Below, one piece after another: positions 25,254-37,419 of a stretch of 64,000 nt of DNA. The DNA comes from Nephrocerus scutellatus. Taxonomy: Eukaryota > Arthropoda > Insecta > Diptera > Pipunculidae. Numbering within the stretch: the stretch's first letter is position 1; every line of letters starts with the position of its first letter. The position numbers and the translations under genes were made by a program. Below the pieces are notes generated by a model that worked only from the letters and a program-made list of their open reading frames with translations, had not been told where the DNA came from and searched no databases. Where the stretch lies: positions 44,938,010 through 45,002,009 of the forward strand of contig OX352763.1 of NCBI GenBank assembly GCA_947095585.1, read 5' to 3'.

Positions 25254-26199
25254 ATGTCAAATGTCTCATTCGATTATTTTCTCCTACAATAAAAAAATAA
25301 AAAAATAAAAAATGACCCAGGATCGAGGGGCTCCCATATCAATTTCTGCGGTTATAGAATTTAGATGAACAATTTTATTTTTTATGGGTTGTTTTTTTTA
25401 TAACATACTAGAATTGTGTTTTTTTCTCTATCACAACAGCACTGTATAATTTTAGGCAATATTATTAAGAAAGCGAGCAAGGCAGATCACCGATTTTTTG
25501 TATCAATTTATGCAATGTTAATAGAACGAACACAGCAGAATACCGATAGAAGAGGAACAGAGTGTAAAAAAAAGCCAAAAGTTAACAAACAGAGAAGCAA
25601 CACAGAACCAACAGAAACTATACTGTCACTCATAACCTTCTCTACAGAAAGCCCAACTGTTTTTTTTTTTTGACAATATACATGCTTAAAAACGAACAAA
25701 AGAGCTAAATCCATACAAAATTTTCTGTTTCTCACTACAAAAACTTACGTTTCTCGCTCTTATACTTTTCACTACCACCAGTAGCGCTGTAAGCTTGATA
25801 GTATGTTTTGAGATTTTGTAATTTATAAATTATAATAAATTATTAAAGAAAAGCCGAAATGAAGCAAGCAGAGAACCAACACAGAACCATTTTTCGTGCA
25901 ACCATATGGGTTGCAAGTTGCAACTGCAAAGTTAAGAGAACCGGGCGATGCCCAGGTATTTATTCATCCCAATCTTCTATTAGGAAGGGATAGAAAAAGA
26001 ATGATATCTATCTATAAGGTAAAATTGCAGTTTTTATTAACAAAAGTTATTTCATAAAATATATTTTAAATTACAGATATAGTATTCAAATTATAAAATA
26101 AAATTAAAAAAAAATACATATAATTAATTTAAAACAAAACTTGGTTGTATACAATGTTTTTAGTTTCACTTTAAGAGCAAGAATAAATAAATTATTAGG

Positions 26200-26540
26200 T
26201 CAACCCAACCCAGAGTAAGCAAAATTAAGTTGTCCGTGGAAAAAACATGGCGATCTCAAATCTATACTCCGCAGTACTTAATAAACTGTCCGACTTATTG
26301 ATCGTCATCGAAAACGCAAGTTTTACTGGAAATTGCAGTCTCTTGAATTTAAAAGTAAGATCCGTCGAAATGAATGCTATCCGTGGGATAAAAACTGTTT
26401 CATACTGTCCCTTTTCTGTCAGGACAGTCGCTTCAATTATATTGCCCGGCATCTCTTTTACGCACAGTCTTGTGCCGTTGCAAAGTTTTGGCGAGTCGAG
26501 AAGCCGTAGTAAAATAATTGGAGATCAAACTGTAAGGTGG
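26200..26540 (-). pseudogene. Helitron helicase C-terminal fragment
   Basis: One open minus-strand frame reads LDSPKLCNGTRL, then VKEMPGNIIEATVL, IPRIAFISTDLTF and FKRLQFPVKLAFSMTINK. These are the C-terminal helicase motifs of Pif1-like Helitron helicases. The family's next block (AQGQ and then CFSHGQLYVACSR) is disrupted: SDSLLST follows in frame, and SPCFFHGQLNFAYSG is readable only after a frameshift. No N-terminal helicase or Rep domain is present. Confidence 0.85.
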
Positions 26541-26749
26541 CCTTTTCTCGCAACCGGTTCAAAATGTGATAGTTTTGAGAAACAGCCGGATAAAATTAAT
26601 TTATTAGTTCGGCGGCAGATTTCAAAATACTATGTAATTTTAACATAACCATAAAACACGGCTTCTAATCTACCTTTTCTAATTTGAAGTAGGGGCGACA
26701 ATGTCCTCACCCCCAAATTCGTCGCTAAATGGTCGCCGAGTACTATTCT

Positions 26750-27480
26750 ATACACCACTATTCATCTCAGCGACCCCGAAAACTATAGGATCAACACTAA
26801 TATCGTCACCCTCCCCCCTCCGGGGAGATAACTGACCCATAGGAGTGTCCTACCAACATTATTAAACTCAGTGGTCCCGAGAACTATGGAATGGACAGTA
26901 ACATCGGTCATCCTCCTCAGGTATCGACACAATCCCCCTAGAGCTGTCTTACCATCACCATTCAACTCAGGGCCCCGAAAACTAAAGAATCAACACTAAT
27001 ATTGGTCAACCCCCCTCAGTTGTCGACCCCATTCTCCTGGAGCTGTCTTACCATCACCATTCAACTCAGCGACCCTGAAAACCATAGAATTGACACTAAT
27101 ATCGGTCACCCCCCCCCCTCAGTTATCGATCGCATCCCCTAGAGCTGTCGTACCATCATCATTCAACCCAGCGGTCCCGAAAACTATAAACTCGACACTA
27201 ATATCGGTCACCCCCCACCGTTATCGACACCATCCCCCTAGGGCTGTCTTAGTATCTCCATTCAACTCAGCGACCACGAAAACCATAGAATCAACACTAA
27301 TATCGATCAAACCCCCCCCCCCTCAGTTATCGACACCATCCCCCTAGAGCTGTCTTACCATCACCATTCAACTCAGCGACCACGGAAACCATAGAATCAA
27401 CACTAATATCGGTCACCCCCCCCTCAGTTATCGACACCATCCCCCTAGATCTGTCTTACCATCACCATTCAACTCGGCGA
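26750..27480. repeat. ~105-bp minisatellite inside Helitron copy 1
   Basis: About seven units built from CACCATTCAACTCAGCGACC, GAAAACCATAGAATCGACAC, TAATATCGGTCA, a C homopolymer, CTCAGTTATCGAC and CCATCCCCCTAGAGCTGTCT. The C tract varies from about 6 to 12 between units. Confidence 0.85.
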
Positions 27481-27638
27481 TACCGAAAACGGTGGGTCCG
27501 ACACTAAAATCGCCTGCCATGCCTCACCCAACAAAAAAACGTGCCACCCCCCAACACCTATATTTGATCCAACATAGTAACTAATATGTATACCAAGTTT
27601 AGTTGAAATTGGTGAAGGCGTTCCAGAGCTAGTTAGGC

Positions 27639-27675
<37 letters not shown>

Positions 27676-27756
27676 ATATATATGTTATATAAATATATAT
27701 AAACAAATAAATTCTCTACTTCATATATATAGATTGATTGAAAGAGTTATTAAAAA

Positions 27757-28370
27757 CAAGCCAAAAGAAAAGGACATGGTAGCATAACGCCAAACACTAG
27801 AGCACTGTATCACTTTATGAAATGTTGATAGAACGAGCAGAGCAGAGCACCGATAGAAATGAACAGAGACTATACTATCACCACGGCTGCGGTAAAGCAG
27901 TAAGTAGCTGCGCAGCTTATGCTGCACAAAAAAAATGGCAGGCAGTCGGAATGCACGAAATTGCGGCTATATTTTAAACCGACTCACAGTCTGCTTGTAG
28001 GGCGACAATTAGATTAGCCATTTACATTTTGATATTTGCATCCAATTTAGAGTGGCTACGTAAACTGCGCAGTCGATTTTTCTTTACTGCATTGGCTTCA
28101 AAACTGAATTTTTGACCAAGCTGAATTCTTGACCGCAGCCTACAACTGCATATGTTTGTTTCGTTCTGCTCAAGCTATGAGCTTGATTGTACGTTATTGA
28201 AATCACATATATTATCATCAATGACATCACATACAACAGAATAAATAATTTATAAGCTGATTTAAATGTTCATAACAATATATTAGATATTGCATACCAC
28301 TGCATAAACACAGTAATGAAGTTGCGACAATAGAAGTAGGAGAAGTACGAGCTGTTCAAAAAATGACTGC
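27757..28370 (+). repeat. Interspersed repeat A, copy 2
   Basis: Homologous to 2940-3560, with the same landmarks in the same order, directly after the Helitron 5' end. Duplicated again at 30925-31545. Confidence 0.75.
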
Positions 28371-29094
28371 GTGTAATCTTACCGCGCGGTTGGAGTGAGA
28401 TTCTTTGCCGTTGTGGCCAATGTCAAATGTCTCATTCGATTATTTTCTCCTACAATAAAAAAATAAAAAAATAAAAAATGACCCAGGATCGAGGGGCTCC
28501 CATATCAATTTCTGCGATTAGAGAATTTAGATGAACAATTTTATTTTTTATGGGTTGTTTTTTTTATAACATACTAGAATTGTGTTGTTTTCTCTATCAC
28601 AACAGCACTGTATAATTTTAGGCAATATTATTAAGAAAGCGAGCAAGGCAGATCACCGATTTTTTGTATCAATTTATGCAATGTTAATAGAACGAACACA
28701 GCAGAATACCGATAGAAGAGGAACAGAGTGTTAAAAAAAAGCCAAAAGTTAACAAACAGAGAAGCAACACAAAACCAACAGAAACTATACTGTCACTCAT
28801 AACCTTCTCTACAGAAAGCCCAACTGTTTTTTTTTGACAATATACATGCTTAAAAACGAACAAAAGAGCTAAATCCATACAAAATTTTCTGTTTCTCACT
28901 ACAAAAACTTTCGTTTCTCGCTCTTATACTTTTCACTACCACCAGAAGCGCTGTAAGCTTGATAGTATGTTTTGAGATTTTGTAATTTATAAATTATAAT
29001 AAATTATTAAAGAAAAGCCGAAATGAAGCAAGCAGAGAACCAACACAGAACCATTTTTCGTGCAACCATATGGGTTGCAAGTTGCAACTGCAAA

Positions 29095-30902
29095 GTTAAG
29101 AGAACCGGGCGATGCCCAGGTATTTATTCATCCCAATCTTCTATTAGGAAGGGGTAGAAAAAGAATGATATCTATCTATAAGGTAAAATTGCAGTTTTTA
29201 TTAACAAAATTTATTTTATAAAATTTATTTTAAATTACAGATATAGTATTCAAATTATAAAATAAAATTAAAAAAAAATACATATAATTAATTTAAAACA
29301 AAACTTGGTTGTATACAATGTTTTTAGTTTCACTTTAAGAGCAAGAATAAATAAATTATTAGGTCAACCCAACCCAGAGTAAACAAAATTAAGTTGTCCG
29401 TGGAAAAAACATGGCGATCTCAAATCTATACTCCGCAGTACTTAATAAACTGTCCGACTTATTGATCGTCATCGAAAACGCAAGTTTTACTGGAAATTGC
29501 AATCTCTTGAATTTAAAAGTAAGATCCGTCGAAATGAATGCTATCCGTGGGATAAAAACTGTTCCATACTGTCCCTTTTCTGTCAGGATAGTCGCTTCAA
29601 TTATATTGCCCGGTCAGTCTTGTGCCGTTGCAAAGTTTTGGCGAGTCGAGAAGCCGTAGTAAAATAATTGGAGATCAAACTGTAAGGTGGCCTTTTCTCG
29701 CAACCGGTTCAAAATGTGATAGTTTTGAGAAACAGCCGGATAAAATTAATTTATTAGTTCGGCGGCAGATTTCAAAATACTATGTAATTTTAACATAACC
29801 ATAAAACACGGCTTCTAATCTACCTTTTCTAATTTGAAGTAGGGGCGACAATGTCCTCACCCCCAAATTCGTCGCTAAATGGTCGCTGAGTACTATTCTA
29901 TACACCACTATTCATCTCAGCGACCCCGAAAACTATAGGATCAACACTAATATCGTCACCCTCCCCCCTCCGGGGAGATAACTGACCCATAGGAGTGTCC
30001 TACCAACACTATTAAACTCAGTGGTCCCGAGAACTATGGAATGGACACTAACATCGGTCATCCTCCTCAGGTATCGACACAATCCCCCTAGAGCTGTCTT
30101 ACCATCACCATTCAACTCAGGGCCCCGAAAACTAAAGAATCAACACTAATATTGGTCAACCCCCCTCAGTTGTCGACCCCATTCTCCTGGAGCTGTCTTA
30201 CCATCACCATTCTACTCAGCGACCCTGAAAACCATAGAATTGACACTAATATCGGTCACCGCCCCCCCCCCCCCCCCCTCAGTTATCGATCGCATCCCCT
30301 AGAGCTGTCGTACCATCATCATTCAACCCAGCGGTCCCGAAAACTATAAACTCGACACTAATATCGGTCACCACCCACCGTTATCGACACCATCCCCCTA
30401 GGGCTGTCTTAGTATCTCCATTCAACTCAGCGACCACGAAAACCATAGAATCAACACTAATATCGATCAACCCCCCCCCCCCCCCCCCCCTCAGTTATCG
30501 ACACCATCCCCCTAGAGCTGTCTTACCATCACCATTCAACTCAGCGACCACGGAAACCATAGAATCAACACTAATATCGGTCACCCCCCCCTCAGTTATC
30601 GACACCATCCCCCTAGATCTGTCTTACCATCACCATTCAACTCGGCGATACCGAAAACGGTGGGTCCGACACTAAAATCGCCTGCCATGCCTCACCCAAC
30701 AAAAAAACGTGCCACCCCCCAACACCTATATTTGATCCAACATAGTAACTAATATATATGTATACCAAGTTTAGTTGAAATTGGTGAAGGCGTTCCAGAG
30801 CTAGTTAGGCACAAATATATATATATATGTTATATATATATTATATATACAACACATATATATATATATATACAAATAAATTCTCTACTTCATATATATA
30901 GA
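29095..30902 (-). mobile_element. Helitron-derived element, copy 2 (by duplication)
   Basis: Same structure as copy 1. The helicase remnant is at about 29370-29700 and lacks about 13 bp around 29612 relative to copy 1, which breaks the frame. The minisatellite spans 29900-30660 and contains C tracts of about 18 (30262-30279) and 21 (30470-30490) bases. The TA tract near 30816-30872 differs in length from copy 1. It arose by segmental duplication, not by a separate insertion. Confidence 0.8.
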
Positions 30903-30924
30903 TTGATTGAAAGAGTTATTAAAA

Positions 30925-31545
30925 ACAAGCCAAAAGAAAAGGACATGGTAGCATAACGCCAAACACTAGAGCACTGTATCACTTTATGCAATGTTGATAG
31001 AACGAGCAGAGCAGAGCACCGATAGAAATGAACAGAGACTATACTATCACCACGGCTGCGGTAAAGCAGTAAGTAGCTGCGCAGCTTATGCTGCACAAAA
31101 AAAATGGCAGGCAGTCGGAATGCACGAAATTGCGGCTATATTTTAAACCGACTCAAAGTCTGCTTGTAGGGCGACAATTAGATTAGCCATTTACATTTTG
31201 ATATTTGCATCCAATTTAGAGTGGCTGCGTAAACTGCGCAGTCGATTTTTCTTTACTGCATTGGCTTCAAAAGTGAATTTTTGACCAACATGCAGCGTCT
31301 GAATTCTTGACCGCAGCCTACAACTGCATATGTTTGTTTCGTTCTGCTCAAGCTATGAGCTTGATTGTACGTTATTGAAATCACATATATTATCATCAAT
31401 GACATCACATACAACAGAATAAATAATTTATAAGCTGATTTAAATGTTCATAACAATATATTAGATATTGCATACCACTGCATAAACACAGTAATGAAGT
31501 TGCGACAATAGAAGTAGGAGAAGTACGAGCTGTTCAAAAAATGAC
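30925..31545 (+). repeat. Interspersed repeat A, copy 3
   Basis: Duplicate of 27757-28370, with small indels near 31290. Confidence 0.75.
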
Positions 31546-31623
31546 TGCGTGTAATCTTACCGCGCGGTTGGAGTGAGATTCTTTGCCGTTGTGGCCAATA
31601 TTACGATTAAAATAAAACGCACG

Positions 31624-33224
31624 AGTCGCTTGAAAATAGCTTAGTTCCCGAAATTCCAGCCCATGATGATCAGATTCCAGATTTTCCATAGGAACAAGTC
31701 TTATATTCGCATCTTAGTCGTACATTCCGAATTTCATGCGAATCACTTGAGAAATTGCTTTGTTCCAGAATTTCATGCGAATCACTAGAGAAATTGCTTT
31801 GTTCCAGAAATTCCAGACCATAATGATCATATTCTAGAATTTCCATAGGAAGAAGTCTTATAGTTGCATCTTAGTTCTACATTCCGAATTTCATGCGAAT
31901 CGCTTGAGAAATTGGTTTGTTCCAGAAATTCCAGACAATAATGATCATATTCCAGAATTTTGATAGGAAGAAGTCTTATAAACTCATCTTAGTCCTACAT
32001 TCCGAATTTCATGCGAATCGCTTAAAAATTGCTTTGTTCCAGAAATTCCAGACCATAATGATCATATTCCACAATTTCCATAGGAAGAAATCTTATGGTC
32101 ACATCTTAGTCCTACATTCAGAATTTCATACGAATCGCTTGAAAAATTGCTTTGTTCCAAAAATTCCAGACAATAATGATCATATTCCAGAATTTTGATA
32201 GGAAGAAGTCTTATAAACTCATCTTAGTCCTACATTCCGAATTTCATGCGAATCGCTTGAAAAATTGCTTTGTTCCAGAAATTCCAGACCATAATGATCA
32301 TATTCCACAATTTCCATAGGAAGAAATCTTATGGTCACATCTTAGTCCTACATTCCGAGTTTCATACGAATCGCTTGAAAAATTGCTTTGTTCCAGAAAT
32401 TCCAGACCATAATGATCATATTCCACAATTTCCATAGGAAGAAATCTTATGGTCACATCTTAGTCCTACATTCAGAATTTCATACGAATCGCTTGAAAAA
32501 TTGCTTTGTTCCAAAAATTCCAGACAATAATGATCATATTCCAGAATTTTGATAGGAAGAAGTCTTATAAACTCATCTTAGTCCTACATTCCGAATTTCA
32601 TGCGAATCGCTTAAAAATTGCTTTGTTCCAGAAATTCCAGACCATAATGATCATATTCCACAATTTCCATAGGAAGAAATCTTATGGTCACATCTTAGTC
32701 CTACATTCAGAATTTCATACGAATCGCTTGAAAAATTGCTTTGTTCCAAAAATTCCAGACAATAATGATCATATTCCAGAATTTTGATAGGAAGAAGTCT
32801 TATAAACTCATCTTAGTCCTACATTCCGAATTTCATGCGAATCGCTTGAAAAATTGCTTTGTTCCAGAAATTCCAGACCATAATGATCATATTCCACAAT
32901 TTCCATAGGAAGAAATCTTATGGTCACATCTTAGTCCTACATTCCGAATTTCATGCGAATCGCTTGAGAAATTGGTTTGTTCCAGAAATTCCAGACAATA
33001 ATGATCATATTCCAGAATTTTGATAGGAAGAAGTCTTATAAACTCATCTTAGTCCTACATTCCGAATTTCATGCGAATCGCTTGAAAAATTGCTTTGTTC
33101 CAAAAATTCCAGACAATAATGATCATATTCCAGAATTTTGATAGGAAGAAGTCTTATAGTCGCATCTTAGTCCTACATTCCAAATTTAATGCGAATCGCT
33201 TGGGAAATGGCTTAGTTTCCAAAG
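31624..33224 (+). repeat. Satellite array 2, diverged 118-bp monomer, about 13 copies
   Basis: Monomer landmarks: ATTCCGAATTTCATGCGAAT, CGCTTGAAAAATTGCTTTG, TTCCAGAAATTCCAGACC, ATAATGATCATATTCCA and TAGGAAGAAATCTTATGG. It aligns over its whole length with the array 1 monomer but differs at roughly a fifth of positions. From 31917 it is organised in a 589-bp higher-order unit of five monomers (units at 31917 and 32506, partial at 33095). The last half-monomer (GGAAATGGCTTAGTTTCC) looks like the array 1 type and joins the same flank. Confidence 0.93.
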
Positions 33225-33416
33225 TACTGACATTTAAAAGTGGCTCACTTAAAAGTGTGATATTTAACAGTGATCACAACAGTGGGACCTTTAACAATGT
33301 CTCACTTAACAGTGATCACAACAGTGGGACATTTAACAGTGTATCACTTAACATTTTACTTATTGAACATGTACATGTACCCCCTTAAACCTTGTAGTGA
33401 GACGTTGTCACGTCAA
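33225..33416 (+). repeat. Right flank of satellite array 2
   Basis: Near-identical to 19370-19561, starting at the same base after the partial monomer (CCAAAG then TACTGACATTT). Confidence 0.85.
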
Positions 33417-33730
33417 AATTGTTGTCCATCGGAGGTACACCAGTGTGTATAATTTGAAGAAATTCGGGTTAATTTTTTTTTTAAATTTGTATGGGGCCGC
33501 ACGATCGGAGATAACAGCGTGTAAAAAAAATATTTGGGGCCCCATAACCCTGGGGTCTCCAAAATGTTAACAAAAAAACATCGGACATTTGTATAAAATT
33601 TTAAGAAAATCGGGTACATTTTGTAAAATATTTGTTTGGGAGCCCCCCAACCCCGAGGTCCGAGGTCCAAATTTTAAAAGAAAGTTTTGTCCCCGGAAAT
33701 ATACATGTGTGGGTTAAAAATTTATCAGAA
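33417..33730 (-). repeat. ~115-bp-unit repeat family, duplicated block
   Basis: Counterpart of 19562-19890, with a deletion of about 24 bases near 33520 relative to it. Confidence 0.7.
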
Positions 33731-33864
33731 AATCGAACGAACGATTTTGTCTTTACTAGACGCCTACGTTTTACAAGCGAAAGCATCTTCAAGAAGCGGT
33801 AAAATTTAAAAAGAAGGGTCATTTTAAAGACCTGTGGACTCGTGATGGAAATACATTAACTGCG

Positions 33865-34865
33865 GTGTCATAAGGTTCTGTAGTAGGTCCAATTTTGTTT
33901 ATGTAAACTCTCTATGCATCTTCAAGTTTATTGGAATTGTTGTTGCCTTTGCTGATGATAATGCTTTTTCTTATCATGCTGATATATGGAACTCAGCTAT
34001 GTCAAAAATTACTGAAGACTTATCTACCTTTAAAATGGTTCAGTATTCATAGCATACTGCTCAGGTCTAAAACTCGCTTTATGCCGTTTGTTATGCGAAA
34101 CCAAATTCTAGTGAAACTATTCACTCATCTCAATCTAGGTTCAACATATGCAGATATGTAGATAGTAATCGATACAAAATTAAATTTTTGAGATTATAGT
34201 CAAAAACACATGAAGTTAAGAAAATTATACCTTTTAAGAGACTTATGCCCTAAAAATGTCTTAAAATTGGTAGATCTACTTTGCCTTAGTAAATTCAAAA
34301 TTGGATTACGGGTTGGCTTTGTGGGTTGGTAAATATTATGATACGATTAAAGATGTAATCATTGCATAACAATTTATAATTCGATTCATGAATAGAAGGA
34401 CTTGTGAACATACCTTTAAACTTTTTGCAGATGCTCGAATGCTTCCCCTGCGATATTTATATGTCTTCAAGGTATTAAAGATATTCCTTATAAGAGGAGG
34501 CTATGAAAGGGTAATAATTAACGAGAGGTACCCTTTCCGAATCAATAATCGTTGCATAAGTGATTTCACTAGAAAGGAATACTGTCGCCAGTTTAACCTT
34601 TTCATGGTTCCTCTTGTCGCACATACCGAGAATTGAGAGTTTTTCAGGTATTAAAGATATTCCTTATAAGAGGAGGCTATGAAAGGGTAATAATTAACGA
34701 GAGGTACCCTTTCCGAATCAATAATCGTTGCATAAGTGATTTCACTAGAAAGGAATACTGTCGCCAGTTTAACCTTTTCATGGTTCCTCTTGTCGCACAT
34801 ACCGAGAATTGAGAGTTTTTCAGTTTCTTTGATGCAAGATCCATTTATGGATAAAGGTTGGGGGC
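33865..34865 (+). pseudogene. Non-LTR reverse transcriptase relic, second copy
   Basis: Duplicate of 20030-20855 with the same frame breaks, showing that the decay pre-dates the block duplication. It differs by an extra internal tandem duplication at 34471-34822. Confidence 0.75.
34471..34822 (+). repeat. 176-bp tandem duplication within the LINE relic
   Basis: Two adjacent, essentially identical 176-bp units (34471-34646 and 34647-34822), each starting GGTATTAAAGATATTCC. Block 1 has a single copy at 20640-20815, so this arose after the block duplication. Confidence 0.92.
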
Positions 34866-34898
34866 TTAATTTTTTATTTTTTTTTTGTTTTTTTTTTA

Positions 34899-37320
34899 AA
34901 GAGACTTATTGCCAAGGGAGGACTCCCTGAATGACTTGCTTCACGGCAATAAGTTGGGCTAAGCCCTTTATTAAATTCAAAATAAAATAAAAATCGAAGA
35001 AATGTGATTTACAATATATATCACATTCCTCACGTTTGTAGCCGGTTTCAATTTATTTTCTAAGAATTCTCCCTGATTCATTGAAAAAGCAATACGGAAA
35101 AACGAAAAGACCGAGTCCAAATGCTTTCGTCAATGAATCATGTTCAGGGAAAACTACAAAAAACCTTGACCAAGAAAATATTACAAATTTTTAAAATAAT
35201 GTAGATAATAATGATTTTTTTTTCTTTTTTTTTTAAATTATATATTTTATATTCAATAAAAAGCAGATAAAGCTCCTACATTTCGTCTGTGCTCCAAAGT
35301 ATCAAGAGACGAAGTAATGGATACATCGTTTATCAAACGTATAACTCTATTTTGAACTCCATCAAGATGAACCAAATGAGATTTTGGAGCCCCACCCCAC
35401 ACATATGAATTAAATTCTAAAATTGGTCTAACATAAGATTTATATAATCTTAATACTTCTGAGGGAGTGAAGTAGAAGTTACAACGTCTTTTGAAGCCCA
35501 AACATTGGCTAGCTCTTTTTGAAATTTCATAAATATGTTCTTTCCAGGAAAGATCACTAGATACTTTTAAACATAACAACTTCAGAGAATCTGATCTCGC
35601 AATATGGGCACCATTAATAACAGGTGAAACGTAATGTTGAACTGGGTTATATTCTACTCTATTAGATCTGCCCCAATCAAGAATGACTTGAATGTTCGAC
35701 CGAATTATCGAATTCATTAATTCACGCGAACCTATCAAGCGAGAATTACATTCTTTTTGACTGACAAACTCAATGGAAGCCGATAGTGTTGTATCATCAG
35801 CAAATGAATGGATATCACGGGTTGTAGAAGACAACAGGTCGTTGATATATATCAAGAAGAGCGTGGGCGACAAAGATGACCCTTGAGGCACGCCAGCATT
35901 GATCCCTTGTGAATCTGAAGATATACCATTTAATACAACTTTTATTTTACAGTTCTTATTAATAAGACAATCATGCCAAACTCTATCAAAAGCTTTAGCA
36001 ATATCTAAGAAAACAACGCTTGATTCACCTAGGTTTTCAATGCTTCGCTCCAAACAATGAGTCATGCACGTCATAAGTTCACCTGAAGAGCGATTTTTAC
36101 GAAATCCATACTGCACATCGGATAAAAGAACATTCGAATCCAGATAGTTCATTAGTCTGAAATTAACGATAGATTCCATTACCTTCGATAGAACCGACAA
36201 CAAAGCAATTGGACGGTAGTTCGTAGGTGCCGATTTATCACCTTTTTTCGGAACGGGTTGAATATTTGCTATTTTCCAAACAATGATGAAACAATTTGCT
36301 AAGCGGTTTTGCCAAAGTATGGTGACATCTTTTCAATACCAATGGCCAGTCGCTTTATTAGGATCAAGTTCTTTAAGAATCATTGAAACAACCCGTTTCC
36401 GGAAATAGATTTAAGACATACCTGGGCCTAGATTTTGGAGAATTAGAGGGCTTTGGTTAGTTAAAGGAAGGGTAGACGCACCAGCGAAATGAGAAGCTAA
36501 GAGATTTGCTTTCTCAATATCAGTTCTATAATGAATACCATTATGAAATAAAGATGGAATAGACGTTGTATTGTCTGCAAAGTTTCTTTTAACCAATGCA
36601 GCAAATGACCAAAAGCATTGACTGTTTGAATCAGTATTCAAAACTTTTCGCATGTTATCTCGAATATTTAGGTCAAATATTATTTTTGTCCTTTTCAAAA
36701 TAGCGTTTGATCTGTTTCTTGTTAATCGAAACTTAACAAGGTTTTCTTCAGAAGTGTAATTAACGTAGTCCAAATGGGCTGCTTTTTTACACGCGACTGC
36801 TGACCTGCAATTATCGTTAAACCATTTATTCTTACGAGTATTTTTTTTTAAATGAAGATGGAATGCAATTTTTCATTCCTAGCAAAATGGTTGTCGTAAT
36901 AAGTTGAGATGCTTCATCAGCATTATTGCTGGAAAAGCAGGTTGACCAGCGAAATGAGCTATAAAATTTGTTCAGGTGCTCCCAGTTAGCATTTGTATAG
37001 TGCCAGAGTAGCTATAAAGGCTGGAGTTATTGAAAATTTGGCTACTACCAATGCATGGTCAGAAAGTCCTAATCGAGCAGATACATCAATTGAATATTTA
37101 TTTAGTGTCATCAGGTGACAAATTTGGACTACGATAAAGGGAACAAATAAACATCGAATGGTTTGAAATTTTAATTTCAATCCATATCGTATTGAACTTT
37201 GGATTATTGTTTGGATAAATAAAATTAGGTATACTAAAACTGATTTGCCAATAAAATTTTCTTCAAACTCCAGAAATAAAAAAGCAACACAACAATTAAC
37301 ACTGATGGACACAAAACACA
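34899..37320 (-). pseudogene. Minus-strand LINE, second copy, with internal deletions
   Basis: Homologue of 20898-23118 that extends further 5'. Relative to block 1, about 290 bp of the C-terminal coding region is missing at 35264, about 35 bp at 35645 and about 65 bp at 35957. The RT core still reads VVFLDIAKAFDRVWH, NAGVPQGSSLSPTLF and HSFADDTTLS. Upstream, 36411-36773 encodes the linker (RTDIEKANLLASHFAGAST), and near 37030-37080 LGLSDHALVVAKFSI carries the SDH motif that ends an apurinic-type endonuclease domain. Several frame changes make it non-functional. It preserves the endonuclease side that block 1 has lost. Confidence 0.85.
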
Positions 37321-37419
37321 ACCCGAAATAAAGGAAAAGAACTTAATTTTAATTAATATTAAAAAAGAAAAAACGAATATTTAAAATATTTCAAAAAATC
37401 TATTATTATTTCCGCGTAT

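Larger units (their letters stand above)
25931..27733 (-). mobile_element. Helitron-derived element, copy 1
   Basis: Minus-strand Helitron recognised by alignment to the better bounded copy at 46149-47821. The 5' end is at 27733, reading TC-TATATATATGAAG on the minus strand with T beyond. The 3' hairpin is CCGGGC-GAT-GCCC(A)GG at about 25941-25957. The terminal CTAG is not preserved here. Inside are a helicase remnant, a ~105-bp minisatellite (26750-27480) and a (TA)n tract (27645-27680). It is too short to encode the full Rep-helicase, so it is non-autonomous. Confidence 0.8.
25254..28419. repeat. 3.17-kb tandem segmental duplication, copy 1
   Basis: Starts at ATGTCAAATGTCTCATTCG and ends at TTGCCGTTGTGGCCAA. 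Near-identical to the adjacent 28420-31597, with differences mostly in homopolymer and TA tract length. It holds a fragment like the start of repeat A, a minus-strand Helitron and repeat A copy 2. The junction shares only a few bases (AAT), suggesting microhomology-type joining. Confidence 0.9.
28420..31597. repeat. 3.17-kb tandem segmental duplication, copy 2
   Basis: Second copy of 25254-28419, ending at TTGCCGTTGTGGCCAAT just before satellite array 2. Confidence 0.9.

Noticed and set aside
27090..27347. Proline/serine-rich ORFs in the Helitron minisatellite (also 30152-30349, 46649-46894, 47129-47404)
   Set aside because: Low-complexity translation of C-rich tandem units, varying with homopolymer length.
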